Part shown: positions 7,809-15,359 of the stretch, piece after piece
Layout: every line of letters begins with the position of its first letter
Position numbering within the stretch: the stretch's first letter is position 1
DNA from: Rhodospirillaceae bacterium
Lineage (GTDB): Bacteria > Pseudomonadota > Alphaproteobacteria > Rhodospirillales > Magnetospirillaceae
DNA length: 22,054 nt
Direction of reading: 5' to 3'
NCBI GenBank assembly: GCA_030151865.1
Contig: JASLCK010000084.1
Coordinates: forward strand, 1-22,054
Notes under the pieces: model-generated
The model's database searches: none
The model's input: only the letters and a program-made list of their open reading frames with translations
Told to the model about the DNA's origin: nothing
Position numbers and translations under genes: made by a program

Positions 7809-7840
7809 AAAAGGTGTGGGGCGGGCGAACCCGCCCCACA
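7809..7840 (-). terminator. UUCG-capped hairpin with U-run between nirS and nirE
   Basis: Perfect 11-base inverted repeat (7815-7825 and 7830-7840). On the minus strand the loop is TTCG, a very stable tetraloop, and the stem is followed by CC and TTTT (7812-7809). This has the form of a Rho-independent terminator, or of a 3' stabilising hairpin. As nirE has no other clear promoter in the 81-base gap, partial termination with read-through fits best: much nirS mRNA, less of the cofactor genes. The effect is inferred. Confidence 0.7.
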
Positions 7841-7860
7841 TCAGCAAACTTACCCGTGAC

Positions 7861-9603
7861 TTAATAAATGTCGTGCTGGGTATTGTGAACATTGAACTTG
7901 CCGGTGGGGGTCACCAGACGGTCGTCCTTGATCACGGTCTTCAGCTTACGGGTCTTGTCGTCGATAACGACGATGGCCGACTTCTGTTCCTTGCCGTTCC
8001 AGACCGAGAACCAGATTTCAGAACCATCCTTGTTGTATTCGCCCTGAACGACACGCTTCGGACCGTCGCCCAGATCGGCCATTTCAGCAATCTTCAGGAC
8101 TTCGTAAGGCTTGTCCAGGTGGGCGATATCGAACACCGCCACCGACTGCGAGGTTTCGGCATCGGGGTTCAAGGGAGTGTCAACCCACAGGTTCTTGGAC
8201 TTGGGGTTGGTCTTGATGAACAGCGAACCGCCACCCTGGCCGTGCAGGGTTTCGACGACCTTCCAAGCATATTGCTTATGCTTTTCGGGATCGGTGCCGA
8301 TCAGGCTGATGCCATCATCGCCCAAGTCGCTGGTGGCCCAGACAGGACCGAACTTGGGATGGATGAAGTTCGCGCCACGGCCCGGATGCGGAGTGGCGCC
8401 GACATCGACCAGAGCGGCCAGCTTGTCGGTCTTGGTATCGACCACGGCCACCTTGTTGGACGCATTGGCGGCCACCAGCATATAACGGCCGGTGCTGTCG
8501 AAACCACCGTCATGCAGGAAGCGCGCGGCTTCGATTTCGGTGGTCTTCAGGTTCTTGAGGTCGGTGTAATCGACCATCATGATCTTGCCGGTTTCCTTCA
8601 CGTTCACCACGAATTCGGGGTGATAGTGGGAAGCGACGATCGAAGCGACACGGGGTTCCGGATGGAAGTCCTGAGTATCCACGGTCATGCCGCGGGTCGA
8701 GACGATCTTTTCCGGTTCCAGGGTATTGCCGTCCATGATGACGAACTGCGGCGGCCAATAGGTGCCGGCGATGGCCAGCTTGTCTTCCCAGCCCTTCATC
8801 TTGGAGGTTTCAACCGAACGGGCTTCCAGACCGATCTTGATTTCGGCCACGGTGTCGGGTTCGGCCATCCACAGATCGATCAGATCGATCTTGGCGTCGC
8901 GACCAATCACGTACAGATAGCGGCCCGAAGCCGACATGCGGGAAATATGCACCGCATAGCCGGTCTTGATGACCTTGACGATCTGCTTGGTGTTGCCATC
9001 GATCAGGGCGATCTGACCAGCGTCACGCAGGGTGACCGAGAACAGATTGTCGAGATCGAGGTTGTTCTGCTTGGTCTTGGGCCGCTGATCCGGCGGAACG
9101 ATCACCTTCCAGGTGGACTTCATTTCCTTCATGCCGAATTCGGGCGGCTGAGGCGGATCGTTCATGACATAGCGGGCCATCAGGTCCACTTCGTCTTCGG
9201 TCAGCTGGCCCGAGGTACCCCAGTTGGGCATACCGGCAGGCGAACCGTAAGTGATGAAGGCCTTCAGATAATCCAGACCCTTTTCACGGGTGATGTTCGG
9301 CGTCAACGGCTTGCCGGTCGCACCCTTACGCAGCACACCGTGACAACCGGCGCAGCGTTCGAAATAGATCTGCTTGGCCTTTTCAAACTCGGTCGGAGTC
9401 AGAGTGGGAACACCGTCCTTGACGCCAGGTTGTTCAACCTTGGCATCCTTCATGGTGTCGGCGCTCTTCTGCTCGTACTTGGCCGCCGGACCACTGGCAT
9501 GGTCGGCGGGCTTTTCCTCGGCGGAAGCGGCAACCGCGACGAACATCGCGCCAGCCGCCAGAGCCGCCGTCATGGCTCCGCTCATCAGTTTGCTTTTGAA
9601 CAT
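7861..9603 (-). CDS. nirS: NirS, cytochrome cd1 nitrite reductase
   Basis: Periplasmic enzyme reducing nitrite to nitric oxide, the defining step of denitrification. Signal peptide at about residues 1-28 (AASA|EE), then a cytochrome c domain with CAGCH at 84-88, and a C-terminal d1 propeller. His219 in the TGYAVHISRM stretch corresponds to the axial d1 ligand; candidate distal pocket histidines are in SHYHPEF (326 and 328) and FLHDGGFD (364). At 580 aa it is of usual length. The GRDAKIDLIDLW motif and the end TGKFNVHNTQ are typical. The ATG at 9603 follows GGGG at moderate distance. It heads the nir block, behind an NNR/DNR-type box, and is followed by a strong hairpin. Mature protein needs all the downstream nir products. 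Confidence 0.98.
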   Translation of the reverse strand: MFKSKLMSGAMTAALAAGAMFVAVAASAEEKPADHASGPAAKYEQKSADTMKDAKVEQPGVKDGVPTLTPTEFEKAKQIYFERCAGCHGVLRKGATGKPLTPNITREKGLDYLKAFITYGSPAGMPNWGTSGQLTEDEVDLMARYVMNDPPQPPEFGMKEMKSTWKVIVPPDQRPKTKQNNLDLDNLFSVTLRDAGQIALIDGNTKQIVKVIKTGYAVHISRMSASGRYLYVIGRDAKIDLIDLWMAEPDTVAEIKIGLEARSVETSKMKGWEDKLAIAGTYWPPQFVIMDGNTLEPEKIVSTRGMTVDTQDFHPEPRVASIVASHYHPEFVVNVKETGKIMMVDYTDLKNLKTTEIEAARFLHDGGFDSTGRYMLVAANASNKVAVVDTKTDKLAALVDVGATPHPGRGANFIHPKFGPVWATSDLGDDGISLIGTDPEKHKQYAWKVVETLHGQGGGSLFIKTNPKSKNLWVDTPLNPDAETSQSVAVFDIAHLDKPYEVLKIAEMADLGDGPKRVVQGEYNKDGSEIWFSVWNGKEQKSAIVVIDDKTRKLKTVIKDDRLVTPTGKFNVHNTQHDIY

Positions 9604-9636
9604 GGCTTTACCCCAGGTATCGCTAATGACCGGTAC

Positions 9637-9642
9637 AGGCTA
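9637..9642 (-). promoter_or_regulatory. Possible -10 element of the nirS promoter
   Basis: On the minus strand TAGCCT lies about 29-34 bases from the centre of the NNR-type box, where the -10 element of a class II FNR-type promoter (box centred at -41.5) should be. Transcription would start near 9630, giving a leader of roughly 27 bases. The hexamer matches TATAAT only in part. Confidence 0.35.
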
Positions 9643-9664
9643 GGGGCTTTCCAGAAGGCTGGCC

Positions 9665-9678
9665 TTAACTTCGGTCAA
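9665..9678 (-). promoter_or_regulatory. NNR/DNR (FNR-family) box of the nirS promoter
   Basis: TTAACTTCGGTCAA on the plus strand, TTGACCGAAGTTAA on the minus strand: two TTRAC-like half-sites separated by four bases. This closely resembles sites for the NO-responsive regulators NNR, NnrR and DNR that control nir and nor genes in denitrifiers. Its centre is about 68 bases before the nirS ATG. Activation by NO under low oxygen is inferred from family knowledge; the regulator gene is not in the window. A 12-base palindrome, CTCAATCTTGAG (9682-9693), lies next to it. Confidence 0.65.
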
Positions 9679-9713
9679 CTGCTCAATCTTGAGATAATGC
9701 CATCGGCAAAGTA

Positions 9714-9752
9714 AAAGCCCTGGCAAAGGGCTATACCTTTGACCAGGGCTTT
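9714..9752. terminator. Strong, roughly symmetrical Rho-independent terminator
   Basis: Outer arms AAAGCCCTGG (9714-9723) and CCAGGGCTTT (9743-9752), continued by inner arms CAAAGG (9724-9729) and CCTTTG (9736-9741). The stem has sixteen base pairs with one bulged base (9742) and a six-base loop. T-runs occur on both sides (TTTTAC on the minus strand, TTTCTC on the plus strand). It should end transcription of the chemotaxis gene before the nirS promoter. Confidence 0.8.
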
Positions 9753-9790
9753 CTCAGAGGAAAGTAGCTTTCAATCAGCCAGACGATCTA

Positions 9791-9816
9791 TCACCTGATT
9801 ATCATTAATCAAGTGA
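9791..9816 (-). other. 11-bp inverted repeat just after the chemotaxis gene
   Basis: Arms at 9791-9801 (TCACCTGATTA) and 9806-9816 (TAATCAAGTGA) with loop TCAT. In the minus-strand RNA all eleven positions pair, one as G-U. No T-run follows, so it is probably a 3' mRNA stabiliser or an accessory to the stronger terminator 40 bases on. It contains a TTGAT half-site, but the half-site spacing of eight does not fit FNR binding. Confidence 0.4.
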
Positions 9817-9826
9817 CGCTACACCA

Positions 9827-11866
9827 TCAGGCCGAACGGACTTTAGCGATAAACAGATCGACCTCGTGGCCCAGGCGCTGGGACTGGGACGACAGTTCGG
9901 TAGCGGCGTCCAAAACCTCCGACGCACCGGTGCCCGCTTCAGTCGCCGCCTGGGTGACGCCGGTGATGGTGTTGGACACCTCCACCGTGCCTTGCGCGGC
10001 TTGCTCGACGTTGCGGGCAATTTCCTGGGTGGCGGCCCCCTGCTCTTCCACCGCCGAAGCGATGGCGGCGGAAATCTGGCTGATTTCGTCGATGGTGTTG
10101 GTAATGCCTTCGATCGCCGAAACCGCTTCGCGGGTTGCCGACTGCACGCCTGCGATCTGCTGACTGATTTCGTCGGTGGCCTTGGCGGTCTGGCTGGCCA
10201 GATGCTTGACCTCGTTGGCGACCACGGCGAAGCCCTTGCCCGCTTCACCGGCGCGGGCCGCTTCGATGGTGGCGTTCAGGGCCAAAAGATTGGTCTGGCT
10301 GGCCACATCGTTGATCAGGCTGACCACCTCGCCAATGCGGGACGCAGCCTGGGCCAGCCCGTTGACGATCCCGTTGGTGCGGTTGGCCTGATCGACGGCG
10401 CTGTGGGCGATGGTGGCGGCCTGATTGACCTGACGGCCGATTTCGGAAATCGACGCCGCCAGTTCTTCCGCCGCCGAGGCAACGGTCTGGACATTGTTAG
10501 TGGCCTGTTCCGACGCAGCGGCGACCGAAGCCGCTTGCTGGCTGGCCGACGACGCCACACTGGTCAGGGACGACGCTGTGCTGCGCATCTGGGTCGAAGC
10601 GGCAGCCACCGTCTGCACCACGCTTTTGACGCTGAGTTCAAAACTGTCGGCCAGTTGGTTCATCATGGCCCGCTTGTCTGCTTCGGCCTGCTGCTTCTGG
10701 CGTTCGCGTTCGGCGGTCATTTCATCCATGCGGATGGCGTTTTCCTTGAACACCTGTACGGCGGCGGCCATGTGGCCGATTTCGTCATGACGGCTGCGGC
10801 CAGGGATATGCAGGCTCTTGTCGCCATCGGCCAGATGCTTCATGACCTCGGCCAGACGCAGGACCGGCTTGGAAATGCCGCGCCCCAGGAAAAAGGCGGT
10901 TCCCGCCCCTAACAGCACGCCGCCGATGCCCAACAGCACCAGCAAACGGGCGGTATCGGCCAGGGTATCCGTAGCCTGACGTTCCAACTGATCGGATTCG
11001 GCCGACATCTGACTGACCACGGCGGTGGTGTCATCGCCGATCTTGGCGGCGAAAGTCGGCAGCGACGTCGCCAGAATTTCCTCGATCTCGATATTCAAGG
11101 CCGCAATGCGATCGAACGTGCTTTCGTAAGCTGGAAGGATATTGCGCACATTCTGCAAAGCGGTCTGGGCGGCGGGCGACATGAACGAAGCATCGTTCAG
11201 ATCCGCCAGATCGGTATGAATGGCGGCCAGTTCGGACTTAACCTTATCGATATAGGTGCGGTCGCGCCGCCCAATCATCTTGTTGGCGTAAAGACGCACA
11301 TAAAGACCATGTTCGAGAATGCTGTCAAAACGACGCGCCTGCTCGACCCGGCTGGCCTTGACCGTGCTGTCGATCAGCACTTGCAAGTCATTGGACAATT
11401 GCTCGCCCATGGGGTCCAGGGTGTCTGACAGCAGTTTCTTCTGCTCGGACTTCAGCTTGACCAACTGGTCGAATGTGGCGGTATAGGTGTCGAATGTTTT
11501 CGAAACATCTTGCAGGCGGCTGCGGCGTTCCGGGTTGACCACCGTCTTCAGGGTCAGGTCCAGATGCCAGCGCAGCGCGTCAATGCCTTCGCGCGCGGCC
11601 TGGGCGTCCTCGGTCTTACCAAGGATGCCATATTCGCGAACATAACGGCGCAGGTCCAAGACATCGTGGTCCACCTGACGGATCATGGTGGAAAGCCGGG
11701 CACGGCGCACATAGGCGTCCACGTTCTCGGAAATGTTGGTGAAGGCCCAATATCCTGCCGACGACACGACGGCCAGGATCAGGACCACGACACCGAAACC
11801 CAGCATGATCTGGGCACGAAGATTAAGCTTGGCGGCCAGGCCGACCTTTTCAGTTTCTACAGCCAT
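9827..11866 (-). CDS. Methyl-accepting chemotaxis protein
   Basis: Inner-membrane chemoreceptor of 679 aa that would sense a ligand through its periplasmic domain and control CheA/CheW. TM1 spans about 19-41, the periplasmic region 42-306 is all-helical and long, TM2 spans 308-328, HAMP runs about 329-381, and the signalling domain covers about 410-670. The hairpin tip (around 510-550) has the highly conserved run NLLALNATIEAARAGE followed by KGFAVVANEVKHLA. The periplasmic part of about 265 residues is longer than a simple four-helix bundle and may be of the bimodular helical (HBM) kind; that is inference. There is no C-terminal CheR/CheB-binding pentapeptide. GAGGG precedes the ATG by about eight bases. 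It sits directly upstream of nirS, but a terminator separates them, so a role in nitrite or NO taxis is only a possibility. Confidence 0.95.
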   Translation of the reverse strand: MAVETEKVGLAAKLNLRAQIMLGFGVVVLILAVVSSAGYWAFTNISENVDAYVRRARLSTMIRQVDHDVLDLRRYVREYGILGKTEDAQAAREGIDALRWHLDLTLKTVVNPERRSRLQDVSKTFDTYTATFDQLVKLKSEQKKLLSDTLDPMGEQLSNDLQVLIDSTVKASRVEQARRFDSILEHGLYVRLYANKMIGRRDRTYIDKVKSELAAIHTDLADLNDASFMSPAAQTALQNVRNILPAYESTFDRIAALNIEIEEILATSLPTFAAKIGDDTTAVVSQMSAESDQLERQATDTLADTARLLVLLGIGGVLLGAGTAFFLGRGISKPVLRLAEVMKHLADGDKSLHIPGRSRHDEIGHMAAAVQVFKENAIRMDEMTAERERQKQQAEADKRAMMNQLADSFELSVKSVVQTVAAASTQMRSTASSLTSVASSASQQAASVAAASEQATNNVQTVASAAEELAASISEIGRQVNQAATIAHSAVDQANRTNGIVNGLAQAASRIGEVVSLINDVASQTNLLALNATIEAARAGEAGKGFAVVANEVKHLASQTAKATDEISQQIAGVQSATREAVSAIEGITNTIDEISQISAAIASAVEEQGAATQEIARNVEQAAQGTVEVSNTITGVTQAATEAGTGASEVLDAATELSSQSQRLGHEVDLFIAKVRSA

Positions 11867-12004
11867 GTTTTTTCCCTCTGCATGGCATTGCCCGGATCGA
11901 TTTTGCCGGTAAGTGTCCAGACAATAAAAAATCTGTGCCGTTCACAGCGGCGTTCTTGTTTCTGGACGTGACCGGTTGATCCGGCCCGCTTTTTGTCAAC
12001 TAAG

Positions 12005-12343
12005 TCAATTTTTCAGTTTTAAAAGTCCCAACAAGCGATCGAACAAACCCACGGGTTGGACGGGACGCTGAACAGGGCGTGCAAGCGGGCGCGAAAGCCC
12101 GGCACCTTGCCTGCGGGACGGGGGCGAGACTAACGGTTTGGGATTGGTGAAAGAGTACAGAACCCGAAACCGCCCATCCTCGGACACCTTGTAATAAGCC
12201 AGTTTTGCCAATCCGGGATCCAACTGGACACGACGCTTGGCGTCGGCTTCAGCCTGTTCCCGAGAGTGGATGTCATGGCTGTAATCCAGTCGGCCTTCTT
12301 TTAATTTTTGGCCGGGGCGGCAGCTGTAAACCTCGGTCACCAT
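12005..12343 (-). CDS. Hypothetical protein, 112 aa, basic Pro-rich tail
   Basis: Not recognised. Residues 1-70 look folded: MVTEVYSCRPGQKL, an Ala/Glu/Lys-rich helix around 28-42, then two likely beta strands, LAYYKVSEDGRFRVLYSF (48-65). Residues 71-100 are rich in Pro, Arg and Gln with a repeated RPVQ motif, and the end (LFDRLLGLLKLKN) could be a short amphipathic helix. No signal peptide. There is no strong Shine-Dalgarno before the ATG, but a fair promoter lies 35-70 bases upstream. It is read divergently from the RppH-like gene and no transfer is evident. Confidence 0.6.
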   Translation of the reverse strand: MVTEVYSCRPGQKLKEGRLDYSHDIHSREQAEADAKRRVQLDPGLAKLAYYKVSEDGRFRVLYSFTNPKPLVSPPSRRQGAGLSRPLARPVQRPVQPVGLFDRLLGLLKLKN

Positions 12344-12384
12344 GACTTGGTCAATCGTTACAGTGTTAACAACTATACCAAAGT

Positions 12385-12412
12385 TTTATCCCGATCACCT
12401 AAAGCCTGTCAA
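12385..12412 (-). promoter_or_regulatory. Sigma-70 promoter for the 112-aa gene
   Basis: On the minus strand a perfect TTGACA -35 (12412-12407) is followed after 16 bases by GATAAA (12390-12385), giving a start near 12378 and a leader of about 35 bases. A 10-base perfect palindrome AGTGATCACT (12412-12421) overlaps the edge of the -35 and might be an operator. A TATAGT element further downstream is an alternative -10. Confidence 0.45.
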
Positions 12413-12520
12413 GTGATCACTCCGGCATGCAGAGCAGCCAAATTGTCAGGGCTGACCTGCCGCAGGGAAGCAGTGTGTCCTGCGTATAAATAATTTGATC
12501 ACCGCCCCTGGAACTGTGCT

Positions 12521-13084
12521 ATGCCTTGGCGTCTTCACTACACGGGGCTTGCACAAGCCATGGGTGACAGGACCGAATATCGATCCGGAATCGGGCTTGT
12601 TCTGATCAATCGGCAAGGGCTGATTTTTCAGGGCCGCCGCCGCGACAATCGCGATCATCCCTGGCAATTGCCGCAAGGCGGGCTGGAACCGGAAGAAACG
12701 CCCGAGCAAGCGGTCTTCCGCGAAATGCGCGAAGAATTGGGGGCCGATCACGCCCTGATCGCCGACAGCCGCACCGACTGGCTGCGCTATGACTATCCCA
12801 GCAAAGAAACCTCGCCCCGGGCCAAGCACTTTCGCGGCCAGCAGCACCGCTGGTTCCTGCTGCATTATCTTGGCCGCGACGACGAGATCAATCTCAACAC
12901 CCCCCATCCCGAATTCAGTCACTGGCGCTGGGCCGAGGCCGAACAGGTGATCAGCCAGGCCATCCCTTTCAAACAAGCGGTCTATCGTCAGGCGCTGGAA
13001 GGCTTTGGCCTGTTGCATCACCGGCAAGAACAAACTGTCGGCGCCCCTTTACAGGCCCTGGCGATGGAATGTACGCAATCCTAA
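12521..13084 (+). CDS. rppH: RppH-type Nudix RNA pyrophosphohydrolase
   Basis: Nudix hydrolase expected to remove pyrophosphate from 5'-triphosphate RNA ends (and act on dinucleoside polyphosphates), starting mRNA decay in the cytoplasm. The Nudix box fits fully: from Gly53 to Gly74 (GGLEPEETPEQAVFREMREE being its core), with Glu71/Glu72 as metal ligands. The YRSGIGLVLIN start of the fold, WQLPQGG and the later RWFLLHYLG stretch are typical of RppH. The ATG at 12521 has GGAA seven bases upstream and gives 187 aa. The ATG at 12560 would give 174 aa, nearer to family N-termini, but lacks a good ribosome site. Confidence 0.88.
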   Translation: MPWRLHYTGLAQAMGDRTEYRSGIGLVLINRQGLIFQGRRRDNRDHPWQLPQGGLEPEETPEQAVFREMREELGADHALIADSRTDWLRYDYPSKETSPRAKHFRGQQHRWFLLHYLGRDDEINLNTPHPEFSHWRWAEAEQVISQAIPFKQAVYRQALEGFGLLHHRQEQTVGAPLQALAMECTQS

Positions 13085-13161
13085 GATTGCCAGATTATCC
13101 TTATTAGTATTAAGGTCTGATCAACAGCGCCACGCAAGCACAACAACAGGTTGATCTGTCC

Positions 13162-14631
13162 GTGTCTTTTCCGCTCTACAAGACAACGCCGCCACCCAGC
13201 CATCATTATTGGCGCTGGTGTTTTGGGGCGATTTTTGTGTGGACTCTGGCGCTTGGCCTGTCGCTTTCCAATACCTTTAGCGACAACAACCGGCAACTTG
13301 ACTACGTTCACCGGGTCATCAAGGACACTGCGGCGGCAACAAGTTCTCCCGTTCCGGACATCAGCCCTTACGACATGCTGGTGCAAGACGAACTGGCCAA
13401 TTCTTTTCTGGCGCATCTGTTCGCCTGGATTGTCGGATGCAGCGGCATGTGTCTGCTGACCCATCGCTTTGTCACCCAAACCCAGTTGCGCAACGAACTT
13501 GAACGGGTTTGGCGTGAAGACGCCACCGAGTTCCGCACCTGCATGGAAGCCTCGACGGCCGGGCTGTACCGCATCAAGGATATGAAATTCGACTACGTCA
13601 ATCCGGCCATGGCCCACATGCTGGGCTATGAAGTCGATGAATTGGTCGGCCTGACCCCGATGGAAATTGTCGCCCCCTTTGAGCGGGAACGGGTGCATGG
13701 CAACACCATTCGCCGCGCCCAGGGCGAACCGGGCGCACCTTACGAAGTGATGTGTCAGCGCAAGGATGGCAGTCAGTTTCACGCCATCACCTGGAGCAAC
13801 CGCATTATCTATAACGGCGTCTATTCGACGGTTGGCAGTCTGATCGACATCAACGAACGCATCATCGCCGAGGATAATCTGCGCAAGGCCATGGATGCCC
13901 TGGTGAAATCCAATGCCGAATTGGAGCATTTCGCCTATGTGGCGTCGCACGACCTGCAAGAACCGTTGCGCACCATCACTGCTTTTTCCCAGCTTTTGCA
14001 ACGCCGTGGCGATAATGGACTGGATGATGAAACCCGCAGCTATCTGGGTTTTGTCATTGCGGGCGCCAAACGCATGCACAGCTTGGTCAACGACCTTTTG
14101 GCCTATTCCCGCGTTGGATCGAAAGGGGCGGCCCTGGAACCGATGGATGCCGACCAAGCCTTTGGCATCGCTTGCCAGAGCCTGAAAGAAAGCCTTGAGG
14201 AATCGGGCGGCACCATCACCGCCGATCCCCTGCCCCGCATCATGGGCGGCATGCAGCCGATCACCCAGCTTTTCCAGAATTTGCTGGGCAACGCCCTAAA
14301 GTTCCGCCGCCCCGGCATTGCCCCGCACATCACCGTGCGGGTCGCCCTGAAGGACGATTGGGCCCAGTTCAGTCTGACCGACAACGGCATTGGCATGGCC
14401 CCGGAACATCTGGACCAGATTTTCGCCATGTTCCGCCGCCTGCATAACAGTCAGGCTTATCCTGGCACCGGCATCGGATTGGCGATCTGCAAGCGCATCG
14501 TCGAATATCATGGCGGCAAAATCTGGGTCGACAGCGCCGAAGGCCAAGGCAGTTGCTTTCATTTCACCTTGCGTCTGGCCCCGCCCGAGGTCGATCAGAC
14601 CCATCCGGCTATCGCCACCCCCTCCGCATGA
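13162..14631 (+). CDS. Membrane PAS-domain sensor histidine kinase
   Basis: Sensor kinase of 489 aa. Two membrane segments (about 16-36 and 82-102) enclose a short periplasmic loop of some 45 residues. A PAS domain follows at about 125-235 (FDYVNPAMAHMLGYEVDELVG). The HisKA helix holds His263 in ASHDLQEPLRT, the type common in phytochrome-like kinases. The ATPase domain (about 370-475) has NLLGNALKF, DNGIGMA and PGTGIGLAICKRIVEYHGG. There is no receiver domain and no response regulator gene beside it, so its partner is unknown. The start is GTG with only a weak CAGG upstream; a shorter start would lose TM1. Its stop overlaps the start of the pseudouridine synthase gene (ATGA). The signal sensed cannot be told. 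Confidence 0.9.
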   Translation: MSFPLYKTTPPPSHHYWRWCFGAIFVWTLALGLSLSNTFSDNNRQLDYVHRVIKDTAAATSSPVPDISPYDMLVQDELANSFLAHLFAWIVGCSGMCLLTHRFVTQTQLRNELERVWREDATEFRTCMEASTAGLYRIKDMKFDYVNPAMAHMLGYEVDELVGLTPMEIVAPFERERVHGNTIRRAQGEPGAPYEVMCQRKDGSQFHAITWSNRIIYNGVYSTVGSLIDINERIIAEDNLRKAMDALVKSNAELEHFAYVASHDLQEPLRTITAFSQLLQRRGDNGLDDETRSYLGFVIAGAKRMHSLVNDLLAYSRVGSKGAALEPMDADQAFGIACQSLKESLEESGGTITADPLPRIMGGMQPITQLFQNLLGNALKFRRPGIAPHITVRVALKDDWAQFSLTDNGIGMAPEHLDQIFAMFRRLHNSQAYPGTGIGLAICKRIVEYHGGKIWVDSAEGQGSCFHFTLRLAPPEVDQTHPAIATPSA

Positions 14632-15359
14632 CGCCATCCCTGCTTGACCGCCTGCTTTACTACGGCCCCGATGTGTTGATCATCGACAAACCGGCAGGGA
14701 TCGCCGTGCATAAGGGCTGCAAAACCGAAGACGATCTGGAACAGCATTTTGGCCCTTTGAGCCTTGGTCTTCCCCACCCGCCCCGTCTGGCGCACCGGCT
14801 GGACAAGGACACCAGCGGCTGTCTGGTCTTATCACGCACCGATCTGGCAGCAACCCGACTGGGGGCGCTGTTCAGCAAGGGGCGGGTTGGCAAAACCTAT
14901 TGGGCGGTGGTGCGGGGGTGTCCGGCCGGATCAAGCGGTCGGATCGATCTGGCCCTGCGCAAAATCGCAGGCCCCCGCGGCGGACGCATGGAGACCGTCG
15001 CCGATGGACAACAGGCGGTCACCGACTGGCGGCTTTTAGGGACAAACGGCCCTGTCTCGTGGCTGGAACTGTCACCCCGCACCGGACGCACCCACCAATT
15101 GCGCGCCCATTGCGCCCATGCTCTAGGTTGCCCGATTATCGGCGATCCGCTTTATGGCCCCATCGAAAGCGCTGATGTGCCGGTTCCAAGGCTGCATCTG
15201 CATGCCCGACACGTGACTTTTCATCTTGATCGAGATATCGCCGCCGCCGCACCGCTTCCCGACCATATGGTCGGGATGATGATAGGCTTGGGATTTGACC
15301 CGGCAGCGGAACCGGCCTATTTGCCCCAACCGCAGGCCGACAACGCCGCCAGCATGTGA
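14628..15359 (+). CDS. RluA-family pseudouridine synthase (plus-strand copy)
   Basis: RNA pseudouridine synthase of 243 aa, isomerising uridine in rRNA or tRNA. The catalytic motif is HRLDKDTSG with Asp59, preceded by IIDKPAGIAVH and followed by the family block LSPRTGRTHQLRAHCAHALGCPIIGDPLYG. There is no N-terminal S4 domain, so it is of the short RluA/TruC-like kind; the target base cannot be assigned. The ATG at 14628 overlaps the kinase stop as ATGA; an in-frame ATG at 14553 lies inside the kinase gene and is unlikely. Its last 43 bases overlap the convergent minus-strand pseudouridine synthase gene. Both end with a similar PDHM stretch (PLPDHM against PPPDHM), as close paralogues would. 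Confidence 0.9.
   Translation: MTPSLLDRLLYYGPDVLIIDKPAGIAVHKGCKTEDDLEQHFGPLSLGLPHPPRLAHRLDKDTSGCLVLSRTDLAATRLGALFSKGRVGKTYWAVVRGCPAGSSGRIDLALRKIAGPRGGRMETVADGQQAVTDWRLLGTNGPVSWLELSPRTGRTHQLRAHCAHALGCPIIGDPLYGPIESADVPVPRLHLHARHVTFHLDRDIAAAAPLPDHMVGMMIGLGFDPAAEPAYLPQPQADNAASM

Noticed and set aside
7756..9714. 652-codon plus-strand open frame opposite nirS
   Set aside because: It is an antisense artefact of codon bias over nirS and crosses the nirS promoter and the nirS-nirE hairpin.
9791..9816. TTGAT and ATCA half-sites as an FNR box after the chemotaxis gene
   Set aside because: The half-sites are eight bases apart, not four, and the site lies in the 3' region of the upstream gene. It fits an RNA hairpin better.
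11967..11985. GC-rich CCGG repeat after the 112-aa gene as a terminator
   Set aside because: The stem is only about six pairs and no T-run follows.
11988..12007. Repeated TTGAC (TTGACTTAGTTGAC on the minus strand) as an FNR-type box before the chemotaxis gene
   Set aside because: The two elements are direct, not inverted, repeats, and the first overlaps the stop codon of the 112-aa gene.
13119..13156. GATCAAC / GTTGATC inverted repeat before the PAS kinase
   Set aside because: Seven bases with a 24-base spacer is weak and may be chance; no promoter position supports it.
13081..14157. Long minus-strand open frame opposite the PAS histidine kinase
   Set aside because: The kinase strand has complete HisKA and ATPase motifs; the opposite frame shows none and no plausible start.
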